A stretch of 64,000 bases of DNA from CAMASH01 sp041746635 (GTDB lineage: Bacteria > Verrucomicrobiota > Verrucomicrobiia > Chthoniobacterales > Terrimicrobiaceae). The translations under genes and the position numbers were made by a program. Positions within the stretch are counted from its first letter, which is position 1, and every line of letters begins with the position of its first letter. Shown one piece after another: positions 44,358 through 53,769 of this stretch. The stretch spans positions 49,788 through 113,787 of the forward strand of contig JBGTGQ010000003.1 in assembly GCA_041746635.1 (NCBI GenBank), read 5' to 3'. Below the pieces are notes generated by a model that searched no databases, was not told the origin of the DNA, and saw only the letters and a list, made by a program, of their open reading frames with translations.

Positions 44358-46229
44358 ATGAGCGACTTCGAATATCCCAAGCCCTACGACGTGATTGTCA
44401 TCGGGGCCGGCCATGCCGGCATCGAGGCGGCGATGGCGGCGGCCCGACTGGGTTGCGAAACGCTCATGCTCACGCAGAACGCCGACACCATCGGCCAGAT
44501 GTCGTGCAATCCCGCCATCGGAGGCCTGGCCAAGGGTCACATGGTGCGCGAGATCGACGCCCTGGGCGGCTTGATGGCGCTGAACACTGACGCGACCGGC
44601 ATTCAGTTCCGCATGCTTAACGCGACCAAAGGCCCGAGCGTGCGCGCCCCGCGCGCGCAATGCGACAAGAAGGCGTATCAGTTCCGCGCCAAGGCCCTGC
44701 TCGAGCGTCAGCCCCACCTCGATCTCAAACAGGGCAATGTCACGCGCCTGGTCATGGACGGTGATGCCGTGGCCGGCGTGGAAACCAATTTCGGCCTGCG
44801 CTTCCGCGGAAAATCCGTCGTGGTCACCACCGGCACGTTCATGCGCGGATTGTTGCATGTCGGTTTGAAAAACCAAGCCGGTGGCCGTCTGGGTGACTCC
44901 GTTTCAACTTTTAGCGATTGCCTGCGCGAACTGGGCTTCGAGGTCGGGCGTTTTAAAACCGGAACCCCGTGTCGCCTCCTGGCCAAGAGCATTGATTTTT
45001 CCAAATGCGACCGCCAGGACGGCGACGAGCCGGCGCCGCTATTCAGCTATCTGGCGGACACAATCATTCGCGGCGAGGATGAGATTTTTACGCTCAACGG
45101 CTGGCGCGACGGCACGTTTCACGTGCGGCAGATTCCGTGCTGGATCACCCACACCAACGAAAAAACCCACGAGATCATCCGGGCCAATTTGGACAAGTCG
45201 CCGCTTTACGCCGGGGTGATTGAAGGCGTGGGACCGCGCTATTGTCCGAGCATTGAGGACAAGGTGGTCAAATTTGCGGCGAAGTCCGCGCATCAGCTTT
45301 TTCTGGAACCCGAGGGCCGTCAGACCGACGAAATTTATGTCAACGGGGTTTCGACCAGCCTGCCGTTTGAGGTGCAGTATCATTTTATCCGTAGTGTCAA
45401 CGGACTGGAAAACGCAGAAATTCTGCGCCCCGGTTACGCGGTCGAGTACGATTATTGCCCGCCCACGCAACTCCACACCACGCTCGAAACCAAGCGCGTT
45501 GGCGGACTCTATTTTGCGGGTCAGATCAACGGCACCTCCGGTTACGAGGAAGCCGCCGCGCAGGGGTTGATGGCGGGAGCGAATGCTGCGCTGAAAGTGC
45601 TGGGCCGGCCCGCTTTCACTCTCGCACGGCACGAAGCCTACATCGGCGTGCTCATTGACGATCTGGTCACCCGTGGCACGCCGGAACCGTACCGGATGTT
45701 CACCAGCCGTGCGGAATACCGGCTGCTCTTGCGCCAGGACAACGCCGACCTTCGGCTCACCGCGCGCAGCATTGAGGCCGGGCTGGCCTGTCCGCTGCGG
45801 CGTGCGCGATTCGAGGAGAAAACAAAAAGCATGGCGGCCTTGCGCAAAATCACGCGGGAAACCCGGCTCGACGGCGTGGCCCTCGACACCTGGCTCAAGC
45901 GACCGGAAAACACGCCGCCGAATCTACCTGCCGAGATCTACAAAAACTTTGCCGCCACGCTGTGGGATGTGGCCGAGACGGATTTGAAATACGAAGGCTA
46001 CATTCGCCGCGAAGAAGAACGCATTGCCAAAACTGTCCGGCAGGAAGGAAAGCCCATCCCCGACTGGGTGGACTACGCGGCCATCAACGGCCTGCGCGTC
46101 GAGGCCACGCAGAAGCTAGCAAAAATCCGCCCCGAAACGCTCGGTCAGGCCGCGCGCATCAGCGGCGTCACTCCAGCCGACATGGCTCTGCTCAGCGTGT
46201 GGGTGATGCGCGGCGAGAGGGTAGGGTAG
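44358..46229 (+). CDS. mnmG: tRNA uridine 5-carboxymethylaminomethyl modification enzyme MnmG
   Basis: The 623-residue FAD enzyme installs cmnm5U at tRNA wobble positions with MnmE. FAD site GAGHAGIEAAMAAARLGCE near the N-terminus, GGLAKGHMVREIDALGG, the NAD/FAD insertion KGPSVRAPRAQCDKKAY and CRLLAKSIDFSK, and the C-terminal helical domain. Length matches E. coli (629). The start is ATG 44358 because upstream residues are not conserved. The stop lies within a palindromic repeat arm that also ends the facing ABC gene. Confidence 0.96.
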   Translation: MSDFEYPKPYDVIVIGAGHAGIEAAMAAARLGCETLMLTQNADTIGQMSCNPAIGGLAKGHMVREIDALGGLMALNTDATGIQFRMLNATKGPSVRAPRAQCDKKAYQFRAKALLERQPHLDLKQGNVTRLVMDGDAVAGVETNFGLRFRGKSVVVTTGTFMRGLLHVGLKNQAGGRLGDSVSTFSDCLRELGFEVGRFKTGTPCRLLAKSIDFSKCDRQDGDEPAPLFSYLADTIIRGEDEIFTLNGWRDGTFHVRQIPCWITHTNEKTHEIIRANLDKSPLYAGVIEGVGPRYCPSIEDKVVKFAAKSAHQLFLEPEGRQTDEIYVNGVSTSLPFEVQYHFIRSVNGLENAEILRPGYAVEYDYCPPTQLHTTLETKRVGGLYFAGQINGTSGYEEAAAQGLMAGANAALKVLGRPAFTLARHEAYIGVLIDDLVTRGTPEPYRMFTSRAEYRLLLRQDNADLRLTARSIEAGLACPLRRARFEEKTKSMAALRKITRETRLDGVALDTWLKRPENTPPNLPAEIYKNFAATLWDVAETDLKYEGYIRREEERIAKTVRQEGKPIPDWVDYAAINGLRVEATQKLAKIRPETLGQAARISGVTPADMALLSVWVMRGERVG

Positions 46230-46328
46230 GCTTCCAGCCTGCCACGCCGGGCGTCCCGCCTGACAATTCGTGTCCTGATAGAATTTCGCCGGACGCGAAA
46301 TCCGGCGGGCGGGACGCCCACCCTACCC
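46219..46328 (+). repeat. Palindromic element shared by the 3' ends of mnmG and an ABC gene
   Basis: Outer arms GGGTAGGG (46219-46226) and CCCTACCC (46321-46328), with inner GGGCGTCCCGCC and GGCGGGACGCCC arms. Each arm provides a TAG stop codon: mnmG ends at 46229 and the opposite-strand ABC gene at 46323. Confidence 0.8.
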
Positions 46329-47024
46329 GGGAATTGGGTCCGCAAGCATGCCATCTTCAATGCGCAGCAGCCGGTCGCCGCGTTTGGCCAGGTTTTCATC
46401 GTGGGTCACAACCAGCAGGGTGCGGCGGTCTTCGCGGGCGACGCCGAGGAGGAGTTCGATGATCGATTCGCCCGTGTGAGAATCGAGGTTGCCGGTGGGT
46501 TCGTCGGCAAAAATAATGGTGGGATTGTTGATGAGGGAACGGGCGATGGCCACGCGTTGTTGTTCGCCGCCGCTGAGCTCGGAGGGCAAATGCTGGAGGC
46601 GTTCCTTGAGACCGACGCGGGCGAGCAGGGCTTCAGCGTGTTCGGGGCGGGGCTTGCCGCCCATCATCGAAGGCAGGACGACATTTTCCAGGGCGGTGAG
46701 TTCGGGCAAAAGAAAGTAGGACTGAAAGACAAACCCCATGCGGCGGTTGCGCAGTCCGGCCAGGCGGTCGGAGGGCATGGCGTAAAGATCGGTCCCCTCG
46801 AAGTCCACCTTCCCGGCCTCGGGGCGTTCCAAGCCGGCTAGGGTGTAGAGGAGGGTGGTTTTTCCCGCACCGGAGGCTCCGCAGAGGAAAACGCGTTCGC
46901 CCCGGCAAACCTCCAGCGAGATGCCCTTCAGGACTTCAATGCGGGTGCGGCTGATCTGGAAGGATCGCTGCAAATCATGAGACCGGAGATGGACTTCGTT
47001 CTTGGCGTCGGATGGAGCGGGCAT
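46323..47024 (-). CDS. LolD/MacB-type ABC transporter ATPase
   Basis: The 233-residue ATPase has Walker A CGASGAGKTTLLYTLAG (about residue 50), signature LSGGEQQRVAIARSLI (about 140), Walker B TIIFADEPTGNLDS and H-loop VVTHDENLA. The GNLDSHTGESIIELL segment is typical of LolD and MacB proteins that work with MacB-like permeases to move lipoproteins or extract substrates. No permease lies next to it. The first 15 residues look dispensable. Divergent from the YkuD gene. Confidence 0.92.
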   Translation of the reverse strand: MPAPSDAKNEVHLRSHDLQRSFQISRTRIEVLKGISLEVCRGERVFLCGASGAGKTTLLYTLAGLERPEAGKVDFEGTDLYAMPSDRLAGLRNRRMGFVFQSYFLLPELTALENVVLPSMMGGKPRPEHAEALLARVGLKERLQHLPSELSGGEQQRVAIARSLINNPTIIFADEPTGNLDSHTGESIIELLLGVAREDRRTLLVVTHDENLAKRGDRLLRIEDGMLADPIPG

Positions 47025-47143
47025 TTCGTACCGACTTCGTTAAGGTATTTGAGGACGCTTTGCACCGTCAACTTGACGAAAAGTTCGGAAATTTGAGATC
47101 GATAAATCCGCAAGGCTGGGCTCAAACGATTCTCGTGAAGTCC

Positions 47144-48082
47144 ATGCGCATAGGAAGCCGGGTGCAATTCGCCAGTCTGTTCGCGGTTCTGGCGGTCGTG
47201 ATGCCCGTGGTTTCGTTGCAGGCGCAAAGCGGGAATATCGCTTACGCGAATCCGTCGCCGCTGCCGCGGGGTTTTGTTTTTGAAGAGCAGCCGAATCCGC
47301 CCTTTGTGGAGGACGCCCCGCTTGTTCCCCTGACCGATCCCGCCGTGCAGCTCGCGGAGGAACAACACCGCGTGGAGGAAGATTTTGCCCTGCCAATGAA
47401 GTTTTTCACCGCCATCGCGGAGAATGACAAGGCCACTCTGGTCAGCCTGCTCAATGCCGGGGTCGATCCCAACATGGAACTGCCTCATCCGGCTCCGGAG
47501 GATTTTCAAAAACGCTTCACCGACCCCCATTTGCGCTACTACATTTCCGGGGAAGGCGGCATGACCGGTCTCATGTTGGCCACCTCATTGGGCAACCACG
47601 CCTTTGTCAAATTTCTGCTCATGGCCGGGGCCGATCCGATGAAATTGACCAAACGGCACAAGACCTATGCCCTCTGGCTGGCGGCGCGAAATAAAAACGT
47701 CGAAATCATGCGCAGCCTGATGGGCATCTCGGAAGAGCACGAGTCCAACCGCTTTCGCATCACGGTCGATCTTTCCCAGCAGGAAGCCACCCTCTGGCGC
47801 AACGGTAAGATCGAGTTCACCACCCCGATTTCCTCGGGCCGAAAATCCCACCCCACCCCGAAGGGACGCTATCTCGTGACGGACAAATACCGCATGTGGA
47901 AATCCACCATCTACCACGCCAAGATGCCGATGTTCATGCGTTTATCCTGCGGAGACTTCGGCCTGCACGTCGGCGTACTGCCCGGCTATCCCGCGTCGCA
48001 TGGCTGCATCCGCCTGCCGGAACAATCCGCCCGGAAACTTTTTGCCAGCGTGCCCGTGGGGACCTTAGTGGAGATTCAGTGA
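47144..48082 (+). CDS. Ankyrin-repeat L,D-transpeptidase (YkuD), exported
   Basis: The product has 312 residues from ATG 47144. Residues 1-28 are a signal peptide (VQFASLFAVLAVVMPVVSLQA). About residues 83-205 contain ankyrin-type repeats (FTAIAENDKATLVSLLNAGVDPN and GNHAFVKFLLMAGADPMKL; shown in part). The C-terminal YkuD domain has the catalytic HVGVLPGYPASHGCIRLPE at about residue 272-291 with the Cys nucleophile. It cross-links or attaches lipoproteins to peptidoglycan. The ankyrin-YkuD combination is less usual. Convergent with phoU across a short palindrome. Confidence 0.88.
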   Translation: MRIGSRVQFASLFAVLAVVMPVVSLQAQSGNIAYANPSPLPRGFVFEEQPNPPFVEDAPLVPLTDPAVQLAEEQHRVEEDFALPMKFFTAIAENDKATLVSLLNAGVDPNMELPHPAPEDFQKRFTDPHLRYYISGEGGMTGLMLATSLGNHAFVKFLLMAGADPMKLTKRHKTYALWLAARNKNVEIMRSLMGISEEHESNRFRITVDLSQQEATLWRNGKIEFTTPISSGRKSHPTPKGRYLVTDKYRMWKSTIYHAKMPMFMRLSCGDFGLHVGVLPGYPASHGCIRLPEQSARKLFASVPVGTLVEIQ

Positions 48083-48144
48083 GGGGCTCTCTCGTCGTTG
48101 AATTCAGGACGGCAAGGGCCTGCCGCCCTCCATTTAAAAAATCC

Positions 48145-48822
48145 CTACTTCGTCACCCGGCTGATGTGGCGGATCTCTTCGGCGCTGATGGCATATACCG
48201 TGTCTTCGCCGATGTTCTTGGCCTGGTCGCCGATGCGTTCGAGGAAGCGGGAGATGAAGATCAAGTCCATGTAGGTCGGGATGAACTCCACATTTTCGCT
48301 CATCCGATCAGTCATCTTCTCGGCGAAGGCGCGGTTCATTTCGTCGAGTTCGCGGTCGCGTTCCTTGAGGACGCGTGACAATTCGCCATTGTGGTCGGCA
48401 AAGGCGCGCACGGCATCCTGCAACATGCCCTCGGCGCACTGAAAAATCGGCTGAAGCTGCACGATCTCGGGGACTTCAGGCCGGTTGATGAGCTTGCGGC
48501 CCCGGCGGGCGATGTTCACAGCCTGGTCGGCCACGCGCTCAAGGTTGACGCTGAGCTTCATGGTCGCGATGACATTGCGCATGTCGGAGGCCAGGGGATG
48601 AAAGCGCAGCATCACGTTGATGCCTTCGCGATCGATCTGCACCTCGAGGGCGTCAATCTCCTCGTCATCGGCGATGACGGTATTGCACCAATCCTCGTCG
48701 CGCTCGAAGAGCCCTTTGCGGGTATTTTGCAGATTTCGTTCGGTCAGGCTGGACATCATGAGGGCGTCGTTGCGCAGGGCCGTGAGTGCTTCCTCGAAGT
48801 TGCTGAGAATGTGGGTGGGCAT
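48145..48822 (-). CDS. phoU: Phosphate-specific transport accessory protein PhoU
   Basis: The 225-residue protein shows PhoU repeats: LTERNLQNTRKGLFERDE, DADEIDALEVQIDREGIN and MRNVIATMKLSVNLERVADQAVNIARRGRKL in the first half, and FLERIGDQAKNIGEDTVY in the second. PhoU keeps PhoR-PhoB signalling off when phosphate is ample and modulates Pst flux. It is the last gene of the pst operon, 20 bp after pstB. phoB and phoR are not in the window. Confidence 0.94.
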   Translation of the reverse strand: MPTHILSNFEEALTALRNDALMMSSLTERNLQNTRKGLFERDEDWCNTVIADDEEIDALEVQIDREGINVMLRFHPLASDMRNVIATMKLSVNLERVADQAVNIARRGRKLINRPEVPEIVQLQPIFQCAEGMLQDAVRAFADHNGELSRVLKERDRELDEMNRAFAEKMTDRMSENVEFIPTYMDLIFISRFLERIGDQAKNIGEDTVYAISAEEIRHISRVTK

Positions 48823-48842
48823 GGCGGCGGTTGGTCAGGGTA

Positions 48843-49670
48843 TCAACCGAATCGTCCGGTGATGTAATCTTCGGTTTGCTTTTCGGTCGGATTGGAAAAA
48901 ATCTTTTGCGTGATGTCGAACTCGATGAGTTTGCCGAGGAAGAAAAAGGCCGTCCGGTCCGAACAGCGGGTGGCCTGTTGCATGTTGTGAGTGACGATCA
49001 CGATGGTAAACTCTTTTTTCAGTTCGTGAATGAGTTCCTCCACCTTGGCCGTGGCGATGGGGTCAAGGGCGGAACAGGGTTCGTCCATCAGCAGAATTTC
49101 CGGCCGGTTGGCAATGGCGCGGGCGATGCAGAGACGCTGCATCTGGCCGCCGGACATGCCAAGCGCGCTGTCTTGCAGGCGGTCTTTGGCTTCCTCCCAC
49201 AGCGCGGCCCCTTTCAGACTGCGTTCGACCGTTTCGTCCAGCACGGCCTTGTTGTTCTGGCCGGCGACGCGCAGCGGATAGACGATGTTTTCGTAGATGG
49301 ATTTCGGAAAGGGGTTTGATTTCTGGAAAACCATGCCGATGCGTTTTCGCAGGGAAATGACCTCGATGTGGGGATCGTAAATGCTCTGATCATCGACAAA
49401 GATATCGCCCTCGTGATGCACGCCCTCGATGAGGTCGTTCATGCGGTTGAGGTTGCGCAGCAGGGTGGATTTTCCGCAGCCGGAGGGCCCGATGAATGCC
49501 GTGACCTGGCGTTCCGGGATGTCCATGTGGATGCTGAACAAGGCCTGCTTGGCACCGTAGAAAAAGCTGAATTTGTCGATTTTGATGTAGTCCGGACGCA
49601 GATTTTCGGACCGGCCGGACTGGGCTTCGGCGCGGGCTACCGGCGCGGTGGATGCGGTGTGGTCGCTCAT
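48843..49670 (-). CDS. pstB: Phosphate ABC transporter ATPase PstB
   Basis: The 275-residue ATPase powers phosphate import. Walker A IGPSGCGKSTLLRNLNRMND (about residue 62), signature LGMSGGQMQRLCIARAI (about 168), Walker B ILLMDEPCSALDPIA, H-loop IVTHNMQQATR. The KSNPFPKSIYENI motif is typical PstB. N-terminal 30 residues are variable. Downstream of pstA (41 bp) and before phoU. Confidence 0.96.
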   Translation of the reverse strand: MSDHTASTAPVARAEAQSGRSENLRPDYIKIDKFSFFYGAKQALFSIHMDIPERQVTAFIGPSGCGKSTLLRNLNRMNDLIEGVHHEGDIFVDDQSIYDPHIEVISLRKRIGMVFQKSNPFPKSIYENIVYPLRVAGQNNKAVLDETVERSLKGAALWEEAKDRLQDSALGMSGGQMQRLCIARAIANRPEILLMDEPCSALDPIATAKVEELIHELKKEFTIVIVTHNMQQATRCSDRTAFFFLGKLIEFDITQKIFSNPTEKQTEDYITGRFG

Positions 49671-49711
49671 AGTGGATGGGACATGGCCATGATGGTCATT
49701 GGACGAAGGTT

Positions 49712-51370
49712 TTAGAAGGCTCCAGTGGCGAATTTTTTGCGGAGTTTTTCCCGGATCAAAATCGCGGTCAGGTTGAGCAAGACGACGAGAACGATCAGAA
49801 GGAGAGTGGTGGCGAAGACCATGGGTTTGGCGGCTTCGGAGTCGGGAGACTGGAAACCCAGATCGTAAATATGAAAGCCGAGGTGCATGAACTTGCGCTC
49901 AAGGTGGATGAAAGGGAATTCGCCATCAATCGGCAGGCTGGGAGCGAGCTTGACCACGCCCACGAGCATGAGCGGCGCGACTTCGCCCGCGCCGCGAGCC
50001 ATGGCCAGGATGAGTCCGGTGAGGATGCCGGGCAGGGAGGCGGGAAGAATGATGCGCTGGATGGTCTGCCACTTGGAGGCCCCGCAGGCGAGGGAACCTT
50101 CCTTCATGCCGCGCGGAACGGCCGAGATAGCCTCCTCGGTGGCGACGATGACCACGGGAACCGTCATGAGGGCGAGAGTAAGGGCCGCCCACAAAATTCC
50201 GCCCGTGCCGAAGGTGGGCGTGGGAAGGTAGTCACTGAAGAGCAGCCGGTCCACCGAGCCGCCCACGAAATAAACAAAGAAGCCGAGACCGAAGACGCCG
50301 AAGACGATGGAGGGCACCCCGGCGAGGTTGTTGACGGCGATGCGCACGGCGCGAACGAAAAATCCCTGGCTGGCGTATTCCCGCAAGTAAATGGCCGCAA
50401 CCACGCCGAAGGGAACCACGGCGATGCTCATGAGCATAGTCATGACAAAGGTGCCGAAGATGGCGGGGAAGACGCCGCCTTCGGTGTTGGCTTCGCGCGG
50501 CTGTTGGCTGAGGAAATTCCAAACATTGTGCAAAAAGACGCCGAATTTTTGCAAGAAGCCAAGCTGATTGGGCTGGTAGTATCCGACGATATCGCCGATG
50601 GGGAGGACCTTCTCTTTACCGCTGGGAACCGTGTAGGTGAGCGTATTCCTTAGCTGGAGCTGGCGGATAGCGCGGGCCTCGGCGGCGAGCGTGTTGTAGT
50701 CGGCGTCGAGTTTCGCGATTTGCCGGAGGGAGGCTTCGGAGCCTTTGCCTTTGACCTTGAGTTCGTTCATCTCGGAGTTGATCGCGCCGATTTTGCCCTT
50801 TTCGATGGTTTCGATCTCTTGGCGGCGTTTATTGCTGGCAGTAACGACAGCGGCGAGGTCTTTGGCGAAATCCGGAGAGTCGGCCGTGACGGTGCGGCCA
50901 TCGTCATAGGTGATGGCTTGCGGGTAGCCGAAGGCCATGCCGTATTCCATCCGCTCAATGAGGTAGATGTCCTTCGGCTGCTCGATGCGGGCGATATCGG
51001 CGCCATTCACAAAGGCGAAGTTGATGCCGTAGATGTCCTTGTTGCCTACGAAGAACTGCAGTTCCGATTGGTCGGCGGCCTGCCGGCCGGAGGCGTCAAG
51101 CACGTCGGAGCGCCTGGTGCGTTTTTGTACGAGTTCCCCGACGAAACTCTCGCCATCGCCGGGAACGGGATTTTTCACCCCGGCCTTGAGGGTGATCTGT
51201 TCCAAAGGGCTGGGCCAGAAAACCGGGACGCCATTGGCGATGATAATCCCGAGCAGGCCAACGACCATGAGGAGGCCGATGGTGAGACCCATGGCGGTGA
51301 GCCAGACGAAGGGCTCTCCGGGAGCGGCGTGCGTGCGGGTGAGCGAGTAATCCTTGATCGGTTCGTGCAT
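49712..51370 (-). CDS. pstA: Phosphate ABC transporter permease PstA with large periplasmic insert
   Basis: The 552-residue protein is almost twice the size of E. coli PstA (296). The permease core is C-terminal (residues about 275-540): VMTMLMSIAVVPFGVVAAI, EYASQGFFVRAVRIAVNNLAG, the EAA loop LACGASKWQTIQRIILPA. The N-terminal half has one helix (about 25-46) and then about 225 extra residues with helical and charged repeats (EMNELKVKGKGSEASLRQIA) that should lie in the periplasm, as in longer PstA proteins. Lies between pstC and pstB, all same strand. ATG 51370 is the first good start; the frame extends further upstream. Confidence 0.94.
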   Translation of the reverse strand: MHEPIKDYSLTRTHAAPGEPFVWLTAMGLTIGLLMVVGLLGIIIANGVPVFWPSPLEQITLKAGVKNPVPGDGESFVGELVQKRTRRSDVLDASGRQAADQSELQFFVGNKDIYGINFAFVNGADIARIEQPKDIYLIERMEYGMAFGYPQAITYDDGRTVTADSPDFAKDLAAVVTASNKRRQEIETIEKGKIGAINSEMNELKVKGKGSEASLRQIAKLDADYNTLAAEARAIRQLQLRNTLTYTVPSGKEKVLPIGDIVGYYQPNQLGFLQKFGVFLHNVWNFLSQQPREANTEGGVFPAIFGTFVMTMLMSIAVVPFGVVAAIYLREYASQGFFVRAVRIAVNNLAGVPSIVFGVFGLGFFVYFVGGSVDRLLFSDYLPTPTFGTGGILWAALTLALMTVPVVIVATEEAISAVPRGMKEGSLACGASKWQTIQRIILPASLPGILTGLILAMARGAGEVAPLMLVGVVKLAPSLPIDGEFPFIHLERKFMHLGFHIYDLGFQSPDSEAAKPMVFATTLLLIVLVVLLNLTAILIREKLRKKFATGAF

Positions 51371-51390
51371 GGCGGGTGCTCCGGGAAAAA

Positions 51391-53685
51391 TCAGATCGTC
51401 TTGTATTTTTCGCGCAGATGCTGGCGCATCACCTCGGCCACGGTGTTCACCGCGAAGGTGAGGATGAAGAGGACAAGCGCCCCAAGGAAGAGGGTGCGGT
51501 AAAGGGTACTGTGGTGCGGAGCTTCGGGCAGCTCGACGGCGATGTTGGCCGAAAGCGTGCGCATGCCGGAGAAGTTGTTCCACTCCATGATGGGCGTGTT
51601 GCCCGTGGCCATCACCACGATCATCGTTTCACCCACGGCGCGCCCGAGGCCGATCATGAGCGCGGAGAAGATGCCGGCTGAGGCGGTGGGCAGGACCACC
51701 CGCAATGCGGTCTGCCAGCGGCTGGCTCCGCAGGCCATCGAAGCGGTTTTAAGCGAGGCGGGAACGTTGGAAAGGGCATCCTCCGCGATGGTGAAGATGA
51801 TGGGAATGACCGCGAAGCCCATCATGAAGCCGACCACCAGCGAGTTGCGCTGATCGAAGGTCGCGCCGGTGGCGGCGGGCCACCAATAGCGGAAGTCCGC
51901 GATTTTCTGGCCGGTGCTCGGGTCGGTGGTGACGAAGGCGATGCGCTCGAAGGCCGGACCGAGGCTCCAGAGAAAACCTCCGAGAATGAGCAGGATCGGG
52001 ATGAATACGATCCACTCGCGGCCGGGTTTGATATACTTGCGCAGGCGAATGGGAAGAGTGCTCCAGAACCAGCCGAAGAGGGCGGCCGCAACCGGCAGTC
52101 CCGCTGTGACGAGGATAAGCGAGGGCACCTGATTTTCAATGAGGGGGGCGATGTAAATCGCGGCGAGGAAACCGAGCACAACCGAGGGCAGCGACGCCAT
52201 GATTTCCATAGTGGGTTTGATCACGGTGCGCAAGCCGGGATCGAGAAACTGCGAGGTGTAAAGGGCGGCCAGCAGGGCAATCGGCACGGCAAAGACCATG
52301 GCGTAGAGCGTGCCCTTGACGGTTCCGAAGATGAGCGGGACGAGGGAATATTTCGGCTCGAAATCGTCGCTGCCACCGGTGCTCTGCCATTCCCATTTCG
52401 GAGCTGCGGCCCCTTCATACCAGATCTTGCCGAAGAGTGCCTTCCAGCCCGAATCGGGGTGCGGATCGTCCAGATCAAAAAAGTGGAGTTTGTTTTTGGT
52501 GTCGAGGAAAATGATGCGCTCGTATTTGCCGCTGATGACGGCGTTGAGGGCGGAGAACGGCAGTTTTTGTTCCCAGCGGACACTTTCGGTGGTGGCGTAA
52601 CGCAGCGAGGAGACGGTGCCGCCGCCGAGGAGGAAGGCTTTGTTTCGCAGCGTGCTGGCCATGTAAGTCGGGCTGGCTCCGAGGGCGGGAAACTGATGGG
52701 TGAGATCGAAAAGGCGCACTTTGCCGCCTTCGGGGTAAAAAAGACTGAAGACCCGATTGTCCCCATCCACGCTGGCAAAAACCAAAGAAACATCGCCAAA
52801 GAGAAACTCAGCCGTGGCGATGGCCCGATCCTTTTTGTCTTCGAAGGGCTTGAATTGCTGCAAAACCTTAAACCCCTCGGTTCCATCGAGACCGAGGTAG
52901 GTCACTGATCCGTCCTCGTTGATGGAGATGACGGAGTCTCCCGAGCCCGGCACCAGGATGTTCGTGGGCCGACCGGAGATGAGCGGGGTGAGGTCGAAGG
53001 TGCCGACGATCTCCTCCTTGCCTGCCCCCATGAGAGAGCGCTTGCGTTTGAGGAGGATGGCCGTGACGGAATTCATCTCGCCGTCGTTCTGCAAGGCGAC
53101 GATGACTTTGGCCGTGCCGGAGTCGCCGTAGGCAATGTCGAGGATGGGTTGACCGGGATTACCAATGGGAGCGAAAGGTCCGGCCGTCGGCGAGGCGGAG
53201 ATGGTTTGTTTGCCGTCCTTCTCCGCGGAGGTGTAGTTGATGGAGACGACGCCGTATTGGCCGTCCTTCGTGCCGACGATGAGGTTCTGTTCGCGCTTGT
53301 TGATGCTGGCGGCGCTGATCTCGTGGGTCGTGCCATCGCCAAAGTTCACCGGAGCTTCGGTAAGCGAGCCTGTCTCGAAATCCACGAGGAGGATTTCGCC
53401 GGAGGGTTCGACGAGGAAGGGTTTCGCGCCCCATTCGTCCACACCAAGAATGGTGAATTTCGCGTCGGGCGGAAGCTGGACGCTCTTCAGTTCGGTGACT
53501 CTGGCCGCCTGGAAAAGCGGATAAACCTGGGCAACGATGAAAACAAAGATGCCCAGCACGGCCGTGATGACGAGCGCTCCGCCGAAGCGGATGAAGAACG
53601 TCATGAAGCGGTCAACAAACAGGGTAAGCGGCCCGGTCTCGAAGCGTTTACGGTCGGGCCCGGCGCATCGCGTGGTCGTTGGCAT
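51391..53685 (-). CDS. pstC: Phosphate ABC transporter permease PstC with large periplasmic domain
   Basis: The 764-residue protein exceeds E. coli PstC (319). After a first transmembrane helix (residues 31-52), about 360 residues of periplasmic sequence show beta-propeller-like strands (VFSLFYPEGGKVRLFD, LNAVISGKYERIIFLDTKN). The permease core occupies the C-terminus: GTLYAMVFAVPIALLAALY, EIMASLPSVVLGFLAAIY, EAA loop MACGASRWQTALRVVLPTA and GRAVGETMIVVMATG. Such extended PstC occurs in Pseudomonas and other genera. Follows pstS by 84 bp and precedes pstA by 20. Confidence 0.94.
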   Translation of the reverse strand: MPTTTRCAGPDRKRFETGPLTLFVDRFMTFFIRFGGALVITAVLGIFVFIVAQVYPLFQAARVTELKSVQLPPDAKFTILGVDEWGAKPFLVEPSGEILLVDFETGSLTEAPVNFGDGTTHEISAASINKREQNLIVGTKDGQYGVVSINYTSAEKDGKQTISASPTAGPFAPIGNPGQPILDIAYGDSGTAKVIVALQNDGEMNSVTAILLKRKRSLMGAGKEEIVGTFDLTPLISGRPTNILVPGSGDSVISINEDGSVTYLGLDGTEGFKVLQQFKPFEDKKDRAIATAEFLFGDVSLVFASVDGDNRVFSLFYPEGGKVRLFDLTHQFPALGASPTYMASTLRNKAFLLGGGTVSSLRYATTESVRWEQKLPFSALNAVISGKYERIIFLDTKNKLHFFDLDDPHPDSGWKALFGKIWYEGAAAPKWEWQSTGGSDDFEPKYSLVPLIFGTVKGTLYAMVFAVPIALLAALYTSQFLDPGLRTVIKPTMEIMASLPSVVLGFLAAIYIAPLIENQVPSLILVTAGLPVAAALFGWFWSTLPIRLRKYIKPGREWIVFIPILLILGGFLWSLGPAFERIAFVTTDPSTGQKIADFRYWWPAATGATFDQRNSLVVGFMMGFAVIPIIFTIAEDALSNVPASLKTASMACGASRWQTALRVVLPTASAGIFSALMIGLGRAVGETMIVVMATGNTPIMEWNNFSGMRTLSANIAVELPEAPHHSTLYRTLFLGALVLFILTFAVNTVAEVMRQHLREKYKTI

Positions 53686-53769
53686 GAAAGAAGGGCGGGA
53701 TTCTGGTTTCCGAAGGCCCCGCCCAACGATTACGCATCGGGCGGGGAATTTCGAGAACCGGGAAGCCGG

